This document shows positions 25,934-34,424 of a DNA stretch of 64,000 nucleotides, piece after piece. The position numbers and the translations under genes are program-made. The DNA comes from Anaerosporomusa subterranea. GTDB taxonomy: Bacteria; Bacillota; Negativicutes; Sporomusales; Acetonemataceae. Positions within the stretch are counted from its first letter, which is position 1; every line of letters begins with the position of its first letter. Under the pieces are notes generated by a model. That model made no database searches, was not told the DNA's origin, and saw only the letters and a list, made by a program, of their open reading frames with translations. The DNA lies in assembly GCF_001611555.1 (NCBI RefSeq), contig NZ_LSGP01000025.1:248001-312000 (forward strand), read 5' to 3'.

Positions 25934-26285
25934 TGTTATATTCCCTCCTTTCGTCTTAGTTGCCTATTATTGTCTCCCCCATCCTTTGTTTATATGTGCA
26001 AGTTGAACCAGCAAATCATGATCATGCCCGAAGTCTAATGGTGAGCATGAAGCTTGCGCCCAGGAAAACGATTATTAAGATACAGAGAATAATGGTAACT
26101 ACTTATCATCACATAAAAATAGATAATGAGCGCTTTTCAAGAATTAAGGAATAGACTTGCTTAGCAAACATGCGTAAGCCGCCCTCTTTGAGGCAAGCTT
26201 ACGCTTTTAATTCTGCTTCTTGTATCAATACAATTGTCCATTGAATACTATGTAACAGAATAAGTTTACTGTTAGGAGGAGAACA
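25934..26285. other. Intergenic region upstream of the HD-GYP gene
   Basis: A 352-base divergent spacer. It contains the hairpin at 26172-26208. A plus-strand frame to 26154 has no ribosome binding site and unusual composition, so it is not called. The HD-GYP ribosome binding site, TTAGGAGGAG, lies at the end. Confidence 0.5.
26172..26208 (+). terminator. Hairpin with T tail
   Basis: GCGTAAGC and GCTTACGC flank an inner GCC/GGC pair and are followed by TTTTAATT. No plus-strand gene precedes it, so it may insulate the HD-GYP gene or end an unseen transcript. Confidence 0.5.
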
Positions 26286-26837
26286 ATGGCAGGCGAGCAT
26301 TTGCTCCCTGATTGGTCTGCCTACTCCATGACACCAATCACGGAACTGACTGAATTAATCGGGCATTCGCTTATTGTATCCCATATCGCCATATATCTTG
26401 CCGTACATCTGGACTGCTTAACAGCAGTCGAAAAAGTGCATCTTTTCCTAGGATGCTTATTACATGATATCGGGAAAGTTGCATTCCCCCAAGCAGACTT
26501 GGCAAGTATCCAATCGGAACAGGAATTGTCCGAACTTAAAAGGCATCCATTACTTGGATACATTTTTTTAAGGGAAAATAAAATTCTACCCGATATTGCG
26601 GAGATTGCTCTATATCACCATGAGCGATACGACGGTAGCGGATATCCTTTCGGTTTGAAAGGTAACGAAATTCCCCTTTTAGCCCAAATCTGTTCTATAG
26701 CGGACGCTATAGAAGTAATGCTTAATGGAAGACCTTATCAATCACCTAAAACAATTAAAGAAATTGCCGAAGATTTTCGGCAAAATAGCGGCGGCCAATT
26801 TCATCCAATATTAATTCGACTCCTAAGGCTTATATAA
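26286..26837 (+). CDS. Minimal HD-GYP domain phosphodiesterase-like protein
   Basis: 183 residues consisting only of an HD-GYP domain. The HD pair is in LLHDIGKVAFP (H60, D61), a further metal-binding histidine is H86, HHERYDGSGYP is at residues 111-121, and the C-terminal SGGQFHP has histidine where QFDP is usual. HD-GYP enzymes hydrolyse cyclic di-GMP or related cyclic dinucleotides. There is no sensor or receiver domain, so activity would be controlled by expression or by a partner. A very good ribosome binding site, AGGAGGAG, precedes ATG. It stands alone between two terminators. The substituted aspartate leaves enzymatic activity open. Confidence 0.8.
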   Translation: MAGEHLLPDWSAYSMTPITELTELIGHSLIVSHIAIYLAVHLDCLTAVEKVHLFLGCLLHDIGKVAFPQADLASIQSEQELSELKRHPLLGYIFLRENKILPDIAEIALYHHERYDGSGYPFGLKGNEIPLLAQICSIADAIEVMLNGRPYQSPKTIKEIAEDFRQNSGGQFHPILIRLLRLI

Positions 26838-26938
26838 TGATTATCAAATTATACAAACATATTAGTAGTAGCCTCATGCCTGACTTGCCTACTGTGGAGG
26901 ATCCGGAAAGATAGGGATTTCTCGTCAGGGGTAAAAAA

Positions 26939-26981
26939 AGACCAGGAAACCGCATTTTATAACGGTTTTCCTGGCCTTTTA
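26939..26981 (+). terminator. Terminator hairpin also found near 46.5 kb
   Basis: ACCAGGAAACCG and CGGTTTTCCTGG flank a ten-base loop and are followed by CCTTTT. A near copy of the stem, loop and flank (AACG...TTTAGCGT) is at 46503-46556, so this is a dispersed hairpin as well as a likely terminator for the HD-GYP gene. Confidence 0.7.
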
Positions 26982-27036
26982 TTTAGCGTGTAGTAACACT
27001 ACGGTTCTCTATAACCCACTAGATTAAAGAAGCCTT

Positions 27037-28698
27037 TCAGACCTCCATAATAATCGGAATGATCATTGGACGACGACGGGTCTTCTCAAATAAATATTTT
27101 CCTAAGACTTCGCGAACTTGTAATTTAATTGAAGACCAATCACTGATATTATTAGATTCGCAACGTTCTAAAGCAGCTCTTACTCTAACTTGCGCCTCAT
27201 TCATGAGTGCGCTCGAATCCCGAACGTAAACAAAACCACGCGATACCAAATCAGGCCCTGACAGCAACGCCCCGCTCTGCTTATCAAGTGTGACAACGAC
27301 CACAATAATGCCTTCTTTGGAAAGCTGCTGCCGATCACGGATGACAATATTACCGACATCACCAACACCAAGTCCGTCAACGAAGACTCGCCCGGCCTTT
27401 ACCTTGCCGGCAACACGGCCTGTGTCTTTTGTGAATTCAAAGACATCACCATTATTACCCATAAAGACATTTTCATGGGCTATGCCCAAATCTTCGGCAA
27501 TCTTGCCATGTTTTTTCAGCATTCGGTATTCCCCATGCACCGGGATAAAGAACTTAGGCCGAACCAGATTCAACATTAATTTCAGTTCTTCCTGGCTAGC
27601 ATGCCCGGAAACGTGAATGCCTGATATTTTTTCATAGACTACGTGCGCCCCTAGGCGGAAAAGGCTGTCAATGATTTTGGACACCGAAGTTTCATTGCCA
27701 GGAATGGGCGTCGCTGCAATCAGAATAGTGTCGCCAGCAGATATAGAAACACTGCGATGGGTATTAGTAGCCATTCGACTAAGACCAGCCATAGGCTCAC
27801 CCTGACTACCAGTGGTAAGGATCAGAATTTGATCATCCCGAAACCGTTTCATCTCTTCTGGTTCGATCAACGTTCCTTCCGGCATCTCTAGATATCCTAA
27901 GTCTGTGGCAACATTGACTACATTCACCATGCTCCGGCCAAGTACGACGATTTTGCGGCCATACTTGCAGGCCGTATAAACAGCCTGTTGAATGCGTGAT
28001 ACGTTAGACGCAAAAGTAGCCATAACAATACGGCCTTTGGCTTGCTTAAATTCTTCATCTAAGGCTAGGGTAACCTCGCGTTCCGAGCCTGTATAGCCAG
28101 GGCGCTCGGCATTGGTACTGTCTGACATCAGCACCAAAACACCTTTGTTGCCTAATTCGGCAAACTTATGAATATCAATTAGCTTACCGTCAACTGGGGT
28201 TTGGTCAATCTTAAAGTCTCCTGTATGCACGACAGTGCCAACTGGTGTGGTAAAGTACAAGCCGCAAGCGTCAGGAATTGAATGACTTCCTTGAATAAAG
28301 CCAATTTGAAATTCACCAATGGTAATTTCGTCCCCTGGTTTGACTGGCATTAGGTTGTAGCCAGTCAGCCGATTTTCTTTTAACCGTCCTTCTACTAGAC
28401 CTAATGCCAACCGGGTTCCATAAACAGGCACATTGATTTCTTTCAGAAGATATGACAAAGCCCCGATATGGTCTTCGTGACCGTGGGTCAGAACAACTGC
28501 ACGAACCTTGTCCCGATTATCGATGAGATAAGTCATATCAGGTATGACCAAATCGATTCCCAACAGATCATCTTCCGGAAATGCAAGGCCGACATCGAGA
28601 ATGACAATATCATCACCATACTGGAAAACAGTCATGTTTTTCCCTATTTCGCCCAGCCCACCAAGAGGGATGATGAGTAATTTGTTTTTTTGTTCCAA
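27037..28698 (-). CDS. rnjA: Ribonuclease J
   Basis: 553 residues from a TTG start, close to the usual RNase J length. A GGAGG site lies seven bases before TTG-GAA-CAA; the longer frame would add 17 residues that do not match the family. The metallo-beta-lactamase core has LTHGHEDHIGAL near residues 70-79, and the beta-CASP region has LMSDSTNAERPGYTGSE and GNETSVSKIID. RNase J is an endo- and 5'-3' exonuclease that degrades and matures RNA in the cytoplasm. The gene stands alone with its own promoter about 145 bases upstream. Confidence 0.93.
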   Translation of the reverse strand: MEQKNKLLIIPLGGLGEIGKNMTVFQYGDDIVILDVGLAFPEDDLLGIDLVIPDMTYLIDNRDKVRAVVLTHGHEDHIGALSYLLKEINVPVYGTRLALGLVEGRLKENRLTGYNLMPVKPGDEITIGEFQIGFIQGSHSIPDACGLYFTTPVGTVVHTGDFKIDQTPVDGKLIDIHKFAELGNKGVLVLMSDSTNAERPGYTGSEREVTLALDEEFKQAKGRIVMATFASNVSRIQQAVYTACKYGRKIVVLGRSMVNVVNVATDLGYLEMPEGTLIEPEEMKRFRDDQILILTTGSQGEPMAGLSRMATNTHRSVSISAGDTILIAATPIPGNETSVSKIIDSLFRLGAHVVYEKISGIHVSGHASQEELKLMLNLVRPKFFIPVHGEYRMLKKHGKIAEDLGIAHENVFMGNNGDVFEFTKDTGRVAGKVKAGRVFVDGLGVGDVGNIVIRDRQQLSKEGIIVVVVTLDKQSGALLSGPDLVSRGFVYVRDSSALMNEAQVRVRAALERCESNNISDWSSIKLQVREVLGKYLFEKTRRRPMIIPIIMEV

Positions 28699-28840
28699 GT
28701 GAAAACCTCCATATATTTTTAATTTTAGCCACAACGAACCAGATCTCACTTATGGTTGAGATCGCAACCCTTTTGACAAGCCAACATCGTCCGCTCAAAG
28801 TCGAAAAAAGCTAAAGCACGCCGTTCAATGTAGTTGATTT

Positions 28841-28869
28841 ATTATACCCTACATTTCCCGAAAGTACAA
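28841..28869 (-). promoter_or_regulatory. RNase J promoter
   Basis: On the minus strand TTGTAC (28864-28869) and TATAAT (28841-28846) are separated by exactly 17 bases. This is a clear housekeeping promoter pointing at the RNase J gene and leaves a leader of about 135 bases. Confidence 0.75.
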
Positions 28870-29040
28870 GTTATTGGCAAGAGCCTCTTTAAGCAGGCGT
28901 ATTGGAGCAAGAATAATCACTTTCTTAGTATAGACAAGAATAAACGGTTGCATAACATTAACTTATTTGACGCCTGTTGAGTTTAGGCAACTGACCTTAT
29001 AAAAGTTGTTCGACAACGTGTTGACAATCCAGACAAAATT

Positions 29041-29081
29041 AAACAGCCTTAGTCCGATAGATTTTCGAACCAAGGCTGCTT
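29041..29081 (-). terminator. Hairpin after the RidA gene
   Basis: TTAAACAGCCTT and AAGGCTGCTTAA pair with one mismatch over a loop of about 20 bases. The minus-strand side is followed by TTAATTTTGT, so it could end the aminotransferase-RidA transcript. Confidence 0.5.
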
Positions 29082-29218
29082 AAACAATTTTATTTGGGTT
29101 GTCTACTTGTTTGTCAAAGAGCGAATCCTATGCAATCGTATATTCAGTGACAGCGTTTTCGTTGAAAGCTCTGACATCCATATTATCGGTTTTGGCGGCG
29201 ATAATGGATGCTTGACCA

Positions 29219-29656
29219 TCATACAGAGATTGCAGCGACGAGCTGTATCTCCACCGGCGCATTGCCGGGCAGTGAGGCAACCCCTATCGCAGCCCGACTT
29301 CCGATACCTGCGTCTCCGATTTCCTGATGCAAGTACTCTGAAGCGAAGTCTGCCAGCCGCGAATGCGCTTGAAATGTTTCGTCTGCAGCAATGAAAACGG
29401 TGAGACTGATCACCCTCGCCAGATGCTCCTGAACCGTGATTAAATTCCGGGCTGCGGTAAGTGCGTTGGCGGCAGCTAGTCTGACGGGATCTCTATACGT
29501 ATCAAGCGATTCAGAAGAACTGACTTTTCCCGTGAAAGTAAGGACACCATTCTTCCTCGGCGTCATTCCAGATGTGTATACAATATCGCCATGTCGAGTT
29601 GCAGCTACATATTTTCCTTGCGGGAGGGGATTTATATCTTGGGATACGGCATTCAT
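29219..29656 (-). CDS. RidA-family (YjgF/UK114) protein
   Basis: 145 residues with the RidA fold: VYTSGMTPRKNG near residue 28, ANALTAARNLI, and IGSRAAIGVASLPGNAPVEIQ near 120-140, where the arginine that binds the carboxylate of imine intermediates is present. RidA proteins hydrolyse reactive enamine/imine intermediates such as 2-aminoacrylate formed by PLP enzymes. Its ATG overlaps the aminotransferase stop as ATGA, so the two are translationally coupled, and it could deal with intermediates made by that enzyme. It may belong to a RidA subgroup with another substrate. The C-terminus is followed by a hairpin. Confidence 0.88.
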   Translation of the reverse strand: MNAVSQDINPLPQGKYVAATRHGDIVYTSGMTPRKNGVLTFTGKVSSSESLDTYRDPVRLAAANALTAARNLITVQEHLARVISLTVFIAADETFQAHSRLADFASEYLHQEIGDAGIGSRAAIGVASLPGNAPVEIQLVAAISV

Positions 29657-30870
29657 TTACGATACCTCTCAATTAGTTCAACAATGCGTTCGATTGCGTG
29701 TATGGCAGCCTCGTGATTTTGCGAGAAGTTGAGACGGAAACTATCGGTTAAGTATGGAGCGAATTCCGTACCTGGTGTCACAGTTACTCCAGCCTGAAGC
29801 CGAAGAATTTTAATGAATTCCTGTGTGGTAACAGCTAATTCCGGAATCCGGGGGAAGATATAGCTGCCGGCTTCCGTCGTTCTCACTTTAACCCCTTCCA
29901 CAGGTCGAAATTTCATTAGTAAATCATCCCGTATTGCCTGATGCAACGTGATTCGTTCATCCATCCACCCAGTTGGCTCGGAAAACCAGGTTTTTAACAC
30001 GGCCTGGCTATATCCGGGAGCGCGCAGTGACACGATCGCCTGTAGTTTCTCCATGCGGTCAATGATTGTAGATGAGCCAAATGCCACTCCTAACCGGTAG
30101 CCACTTAGGGATTCTGTCTTTGACGGGCCCATAATGGTGATCACATTGTCCGGATTGATGTCCATCGCGCGCAGGTGTGTGTAAGTCCTTCCATCGTAAA
30201 GCAGTCGGGAATAGAGTTGATCCACGATGACTGTGGCACCGTACTTTTGTGCAAGGTCGGCAATGGCACGGATCTCGGTTGCCGAATAAATCACCCCTGC
30301 AGGATTATTGGGGTTGGAAAATAAAAAGAGTCTAGCGCCAGCTTTGAATGCATCTTCAAGTTGCGTGAGGTCTAAACCGGTGTCTTTGGTCGACCCAAGA
30401 TAGTCCATTCGGACAGGAATGAGCTCGCCATCAAAGAACTCAACGAGCTTTCGATTGGCAAAATAGTCAGGCTGAACGATTGCAACCTTGTCACCCCTGC
30501 CAATGGTGGCACCCATTGCCAAGAACAGCGCTCCCTGCGATCCAGGGGTAATGATAAGACCATTATCAGCGGAAACAATAGCTCCAGTAAACTTAGCGAG
30601 TTTTCCGGCCAAATCCTCGCGGGTGCTGCTACTCCCGCGATATTCGGTATAGGCCACTTCGCCGCCGCGTTTGACCCCTGCTATAAATTCCTCCAGCGCG
30701 CCAGGTGTTGGCTCAAATGCATTTGTATTTACATCGCCATGGGAAAAGTCGACAGGTACTCCGGGGATTTTTTCTCCGCGGAATTGAATTTCGCTCACAT
30801 GCTGGCGCCCCTCCTGGCCGGGAGCATTATCACAGCCCAGCTTTGAAAACTTATCAGTTAACAAATTCAT
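29653..30870 (-). CDS. PLP-dependent aminotransferase, class I/II
   Basis: 405 residues from ATG 30870, which follows GGAAGG at nine bases; an upstream TTG would add eight residues. The PLP signature is complete: GSQGALFLAMGAT near residue 109, NPNNPAGV at about 195, and SKTESLSGYRLG with the Schiff-base lysine near residue 260. It is a fold-type I aminotransferase of the aspartate/aromatic/alanine group; the substrate is unknown. It is co-transcribed and coupled with a RidA protein and divergent from a LysR gene, which suggests a small substrate-induced amino acid pathway. Confidence 0.88.
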   Translation of the reverse strand: MNLLTDKFSKLGCDNAPGQEGRQHVSEIQFRGEKIPGVPVDFSHGDVNTNAFEPTPGALEEFIAGVKRGGEVAYTEYRGSSSTREDLAGKLAKFTGAIVSADNGLIITPGSQGALFLAMGATIGRGDKVAIVQPDYFANRKLVEFFDGELIPVRMDYLGSTKDTGLDLTQLEDAFKAGARLFLFSNPNNPAGVIYSATEIRAIADLAQKYGATVIVDQLYSRLLYDGRTYTHLRAMDINPDNVITIMGPSKTESLSGYRLGVAFGSSTIIDRMEKLQAIVSLRAPGYSQAVLKTWFSEPTGWMDERITLHQAIRDDLLMKFRPVEGVKVRTTEAGSYIFPRIPELAVTTQEFIKILRLQAGVTVTPGTEFAPYLTDSFRLNFSQNHEAAIHAIERIVELIERYRK

Positions 30871-31276
30871 TAGGATTCGCCTTCCTCTCGTCAAATTAAT
30901 TTTTAATAATAGGTGCTATCCTGCCCGTATAGGCGGAGCCCTACCCACTGCAATTTCGATTATAAATAAGCCTGTATTAAAAGTAAAATTGATTATTAGG
31001 GTTTGAATTATCAACTTTTTCGATTATTTATAAAATTGAACTTTTTGTATTAAAACCTATTTGAGGCGGCTCTTTGTCCTATGTCGCTAAACAAGCGATA
31101 CTGTTTTTCCCTTCCTTTTTATGAACCAGCAAAGCCAGGGATTAATTTTCCCCGGCGTTTTGCTGTGTCGCATTTGGTGCGTAACAGCCTGCTATACATC
31201 CCTAGCAAGCACTATAATATTGTTATTTTAGTTTTTTCATATTAAAATATTAATAATTACGATATTGGAGGGACAC
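30871..31276. promoter_or_regulatory. Divergent control region of aminotransferase and LysR
   Basis: A 406-base, very AT-rich spacer with no gene. CAGCAAAGCCAGGG at 31127-31140 pairs with CCCCGGCGTTTTGCTG at about 31150-31165 as an imperfect dyad, and a small TCGCT/AGCGA hairpin lies near 31084-31098. LysR operators for both divergent genes are expected here, but I cannot point to an exact T-N11-A box with confidence. Confidence 0.4.
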
Positions 31277-32161
31277 ATGAATACGATAGAGATTGAAGCG
31301 TTTCTTGCCATTCTACGTCATGGTAATTTAACTGAAGCTGCAAAAGCTCTATTTATATCTCAGTCCACCCTTAGCCATCGACTTTTTGAACTTGAGCGAG
31401 AAGTAGGGATGAGTTTAATTCAGCGTGGGCGAGGGGGCAAATCCCTGGTTTTAACCGATTACGGGAAGCAGTTTTTACTTATCGCGAAGAGATGGGAAAA
31501 TCTTGTTCAGGATACAAAACGGCTTCAATCTCAAACTAATAATTTGTCTCTATCCATCGGTGCCGTCGATACGTTTCATACATTTATTTTTCCTCCTTTG
31601 TATCAAGCATTGTGTGAACATATGCCGAAAATTAACCTTAATCTTAAAACTCATAATTCAACGGAACTATATTTACAAGTAGATCGCGGTGAGATTGATG
31701 TTGGATTCACTCTACTGGACTTACCGATGCGAAATATTACTGTTCAAAAAATTTATACGGAGCGCAGAGTTGTTTTACGCAAAGAAAAGTCACCTAACAA
31801 GTGCGATGAATTTATAGATCCAGAAAGTTTAGACCCTGCAGGCGAAATCTTTTTTGTCGGAGATACAGCATTTCATACATGGTATCAATGTTGGAAAGGG
31901 GAAAAAGGATATCCGTCTTTACAAGTAGACACAACACAGTTGTTGCTATTATTGCTGAACAAAGTCGGAAACTGGTCCATTGTTCCAATGTGCATTGCTC
32001 AAAAACTGGTATCCATGGGTTCTTATTCATACTATCGACTGGAAGACCCACCACCGGAACGGATTTGTTACAAAATCCAATCAAAATATCTTAACGCAAG
32101 CGTTGCAGAAGGTATCGGGATATTAGATTCATATCTTGCTTCAGTATTAAATAAAGAATGA
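31277..32161 (+). CDS. LysR-family transcriptional regulator
   Basis: 294 residues from the ATG just after GGAGGG; the TTG at 31265 is inside that site. The helix-turn-helix is in NTIEIEAFLAILRHGNLTE and AKALFISQSTLSHRLFELE, with the effector-binding domain from about residue 90 (LSLSIGAVDTFHTFIFPPL). It is divergent from the aminotransferase-RidA operon and probably regulates it in response to an amino acid or its derivative. A strong terminator follows the gene. Confidence 0.9.
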   Translation: MNTIEIEAFLAILRHGNLTEAAKALFISQSTLSHRLFELEREVGMSLIQRGRGGKSLVLTDYGKQFLLIAKRWENLVQDTKRLQSQTNNLSLSIGAVDTFHTFIFPPLYQALCEHMPKINLNLKTHNSTELYLQVDRGEIDVGFTLLDLPMRNITVQKIYTERRVVLRKEKSPNKCDEFIDPESLDPAGEIFFVGDTAFHTWYQCWKGEKGYPSLQVDTTQLLLLLLNKVGNWSIVPMCIAQKLVSMGSYSYYRLEDPPPERICYKIQSKYLNASVAEGIGILDSYLASVLNKE

Positions 32162-32177
32162 GCGATATCCTCAGACT

Positions 32178-32230
32178 AAAGGGGCGCCTCAATAGGTTTT
32201 TAAAACCTATTGAGGCGCCCCTTTATTGAA
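32178..32230 (+). terminator. Perfect palindromic terminator after LysR
   Basis: A 22-base arm beginning AAAGGGGCGCCTCAATAGG is followed by its exact complement after one or two bases, ending CCCCTTTATT. It is an unusually long perfect stem and resembles the hairpin at 452-506 (both begin AAAGGGGC). Confidence 0.75.
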
Positions 32231-32231
32231 A

Positions 32232-32374
32232 GACCATCTTGGTAATTTGGTAAAAAACACAGTGGAAGAAACCTTAAATAGCCACTAGATCAAGAAGCAG
32301 ATCGATTGGCTAATGCAAAACGTTATAAAAGTTCCGAGGCCTGCCACGTCGGTTATTACAAACTATACTCCTAA
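32232..32374 (+). pseudogene. IS256-type transposase relic
   Basis: Plus-strand frame one reads DHLGNLVKNTVEETLNSH and then a stop; shifting one base gives LDQEADRLANAKRYKSSEA followed by CHVGYYKLYS and a stop. This is the start of an IS256/mutator-type transposase (the conserved LDQEADRL region with RxxARxGYRSGxY-type end), with a frameshift and a truncation after about 50 residues. No inverted terminal repeats are obvious. It lies directly after the LysR terminator. Confidence 0.65.
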
Positions 32375-32440
32375 AAAAGAGCCTTGCGAATCTATCGCAA
32401 AACTCTCTAGTATGTTTATAACTCTCTTGAGATTACGCTA

Positions 32441-32938
32441 TCAATGACCGCAGCAACCGCCACTGTGTCCGTCCCCATGCTCGTGACCATGATGCCTACC
32501 ACCACAAGCTTGTTTTTGTCCGTCGTCGTTGATCTTCATTTTTTTCATGCTGCCGCACTTCGGACAGGCAATTTCATAACCATGCTTACCGCCTTCACTG
32601 CAAGGTTCGACTTCCCAGACATGAGCACATTCCTGACATTCAAACCGCCGATTCTTTACCATATATGTACCTCCCTTGATGATAATGGTTTTCCCCTCGA
32701 TCAAAGCGGATGCAATCGTTTGTCTGGCCGCTGCGAGGATTCTTTGGAAGGTGGCACGGGATACTCCCATCGTCATGGCACACGCAGCCTGATCCATGTT
32801 AGTCAAGTCTTTCAACCTTACGGCTTCCAATTCTTCAACCCGTAAGGTTACTACCATCGTATCCTTCGCCTCTTCTGGACTAAACCGGCGATGGAAAGGT
32901 TCCTGCTCTACTAAACCGCAACAACGTCGTCTTGGCAT
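32441..32938 (-). CDS. DUF134-family DNA-binding protein with metal-rich tail
   Basis: 165 residues from ATG 32938, preceded by GGGGAGGTGG; the frame upstream to 33043 is not expected. The start MPRRRCCGLVEQEPFHRRF and the helix-turn-helix LTNMDQAACAMTMGVSRATFQRIL are the UPF0251/DUF134 pattern. A zinc ribbon follows (FECQECAHVWE and IACPKCGSMKKM), and the tail is histidine- and cysteine-rich, GGRHHGHEHGDGHSGGCCGH. Members often occur near NifX/NifB-type cofactor and Mrp-type genes; none is adjacent here. Metal sensing is a reasonable inference from the tail. It stands alone. Confidence 0.88.
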   Translation of the reverse strand: MPRRRCCGLVEQEPFHRRFSPEEAKDTMVVTLRVEELEAVRLKDLTNMDQAACAMTMGVSRATFQRILAAARQTIASALIEGKTIIIKGGTYMVKNRRFECQECAHVWEVEPCSEGGKHGYEIACPKCGSMKKMKINDDGQKQACGGRHHGHEHGDGHSGGCCGH

Positions 32939-33031
32939 GTATCCACCTCCCCAAATGAGCATATGCCCATTTATAGTATATACCAAGGAGTGGAAAAGTA
33001 CAATAATTATCTTGCCTAGAAAAAACAAAGA

Positions 33032-33072
33032 GCGGCAACTCATACCCCAAAAGTTAGGATATGAGTTGCCGC
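33032..33072 (-). terminator. Terminator after the MBL-fold gene
   Basis: GCGGCAACTCATA and TATGAGTTGCCGC are exact 13-base complements. On the minus strand the hairpin is followed by TTTGTTTTTT, so it ends the MBL-fold gene transcript. Confidence 0.8.
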
Positions 33073-33079
33073 ATAGTGG

Positions 33080-33958
33080 CTAAATTACCTTCTGTTGAAT
33101 TAACCAGGTATTTAGTATCGTTTTTATCATCGGCTGTATGTTCAGTTTAAAGGCATTAAACGGCTGTTCCGACCGGCTATACTCATCACGAAATGTCTTC
33201 TCATACTCGATAAAAATCTCTTCTTCGTCATATCCCTGTTCAGCTAAGCGAAGAATAAACTCTTTGGTTTCTTCCATGGCCAGGATACAGTTTTTCCAAT
33301 AGTCATTTGTATCACTTTTATTTACTAGGCCAAAATGAGGTGAAATGATGAATCGTGGATTGAGCTTTTCACATTTATGGATCGAGTCCATTGCATCAGA
33401 GTAGCTGGTGATAAAAGAAGGGTAAATCTTGCCGGACTGGCTCATATATCCAGTCGATTCGCTGGGAAACAGGGTTTCATTATTCACCCAAAAGGATAAT
33501 GAACACTTTGTATGACCTGGCGTTTCTATCACTTTTACGCTGACGCCGCCCAGATCCACGATATCTCCATCACGAATGATCGTATCCACTTTCAATAACT
33601 CATCATCATATTTTTTTATATCATCGGCGCCATAAATTTTTGCAGCTTCCTCACTAAGTCTTCTAATCGCGATTAACGCGTTTGGCCTAGTAAAAGTTCG
33701 TTTAGCATGCTCCGCGCCTAGTACCTGGCTAGCAGGCCATTCTTCTTTTATATAAGGTATAGCGCCAATATGGTCATAATGAGAATGGCTGATCAGGATG
33801 TAATTTAATATCTTGTTATTGAGCGCTTGCTTGATGTTACTGATAAGAGTAGACGCGCAATATGCCATGCCGCAATCAACTAACGCAGTTTTTTCCTCTC
33901 CCAGTAGTAAATAAGCGCTACCGCCTTTTCCGCCTGTGACATCCACAATTTTGTCCAT
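33080..33958 (-). CDS. MBL-fold metallo-hydrolase
   Basis: 292 residues. SHSHYDHIGAIP near residue 57 is the HxHxDH metal site, VIETPGHTKCSLSFW near 150 supplies a further histidine, and ISPHFG near 216 gives the last one. This is the metallo-beta-lactamase hydrolase pattern, close to glyoxalase II/flavodiiron-like single-domain enzymes. A thioester, lactone or phosphodiester substrate cannot be chosen. The ATG has AAAGGTG upstream. An internally deleted copy of the 5' half of this gene lies at 46.6 kb, so the gene has been duplicated in the past. Confidence 0.85.
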   Translation of the reverse strand: MDKIVDVTGGKGGSAYLLLGEEKTALVDCGMAYCASTLISNIKQALNNKILNYILISHSHYDHIGAIPYIKEEWPASQVLGAEHAKRTFTRPNALIAIRRLSEEAAKIYGADDIKKYDDELLKVDTIIRDGDIVDLGGVSVKVIETPGHTKCSLSFWVNNETLFPSESTGYMSQSGKIYPSFITSYSDAMDSIHKCEKLNPRFIISPHFGLVNKSDTNDYWKNCILAMEETKEFILRLAEQGYDEEEIFIEYEKTFRDEYSRSEQPFNAFKLNIQPMIKTILNTWLIQQKVI

Positions 33959-34123
33959 TTAAAATCACCTTTACTTACTGCAGATAAATTTCGACCAATC
34001 TCATGCGGAAATTCAACCTATACAGTCTAGTTCGTTTTTTACCCAGCATTCCTATTTAAAAAAGTATACACTAGAGTTCGGAGTTCTGGCAAATAATTGA
34101 GCAACTTCAATTAATCCGTACAA

Positions 34124-34167
34124 ATTGGGGAAGACGACCTTAAATCACCTAAGGTCGTCTTCCCAAT
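34124..34167 (-). terminator. Perfect 18-19 bp hairpin after the spoVA operon
   Basis: ATTGGGGAAGACGACCTTA and its complement flank a seven-base loop. It lies just downstream of the last gene of the minus-strand spoVA operon. No T run follows, but the stem is long enough to stop or protect the mRNA. Confidence 0.6.
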
Positions 34168-34187
34168 GAGGATCATCCTATGCTTTA

Positions 34188-34391
34188 TTACTGTTTGTAT
34201 TGAGGTTCCTGCTTTTGAACGTACTTTTCTCGTTTCTGTAGTGTAACAACTGCATCGTCAAGAGTGCTTGCTAATTGCTGAAATGTTTGCTTTGCCTGCT
34301 GATCCTGAGTCTCCAATGAAAACGTCTTCATCGTGGCTGCAGCATTCTGCACAGTTGCGATAGCCTGGGTCATTTGAGTACCTACTGTCAT
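34188..34391 (-). CDS. DUF1657 protein (spore-associated)
   Basis: 67 residues starting MTVGTQMTQAIATVQNAAAT, with FSLETQDQQAKQTFQQLAST and the end KQEPQYKQ. This is a complete DUF1657 protein, a family restricted to spore formers and often found in spoVA operons. A GAAGGAGGTG site precedes ATG. It is the last gene of the operon, and a paralog with the same EQEPQYKG-type end is the first gene. Expression in the forespore is expected from the context; the molecular role is not known. Confidence 0.88.
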   Translation of the reverse strand: MTVGTQMTQAIATVQNAAATMKTFSLETQDQQAKQTFQQLASTLDDAVVTLQKREKYVQKQEPQYKQ

Positions 34392-34424
34392 ACTTTTTCA
34401 CCTCCTTCACAGTGCTCTACAGAT

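Larger units (their letters stand above)
28699..29218. other. Intergenic region upstream of the RNase J gene
   Basis: A 520-base spacer. It holds the RNase J promoter (28841-28869), a 5' untranslated region of about 135 bases, and the hairpin downstream of the RidA gene at 29041-29081. I see no gene. Confidence 0.55.

Noticed and set aside
25960-26154. 64-codon plus-strand frame upstream of the HD-GYP gene
   Set aside because: No ribosome binding site, no domain and an improbable composition.
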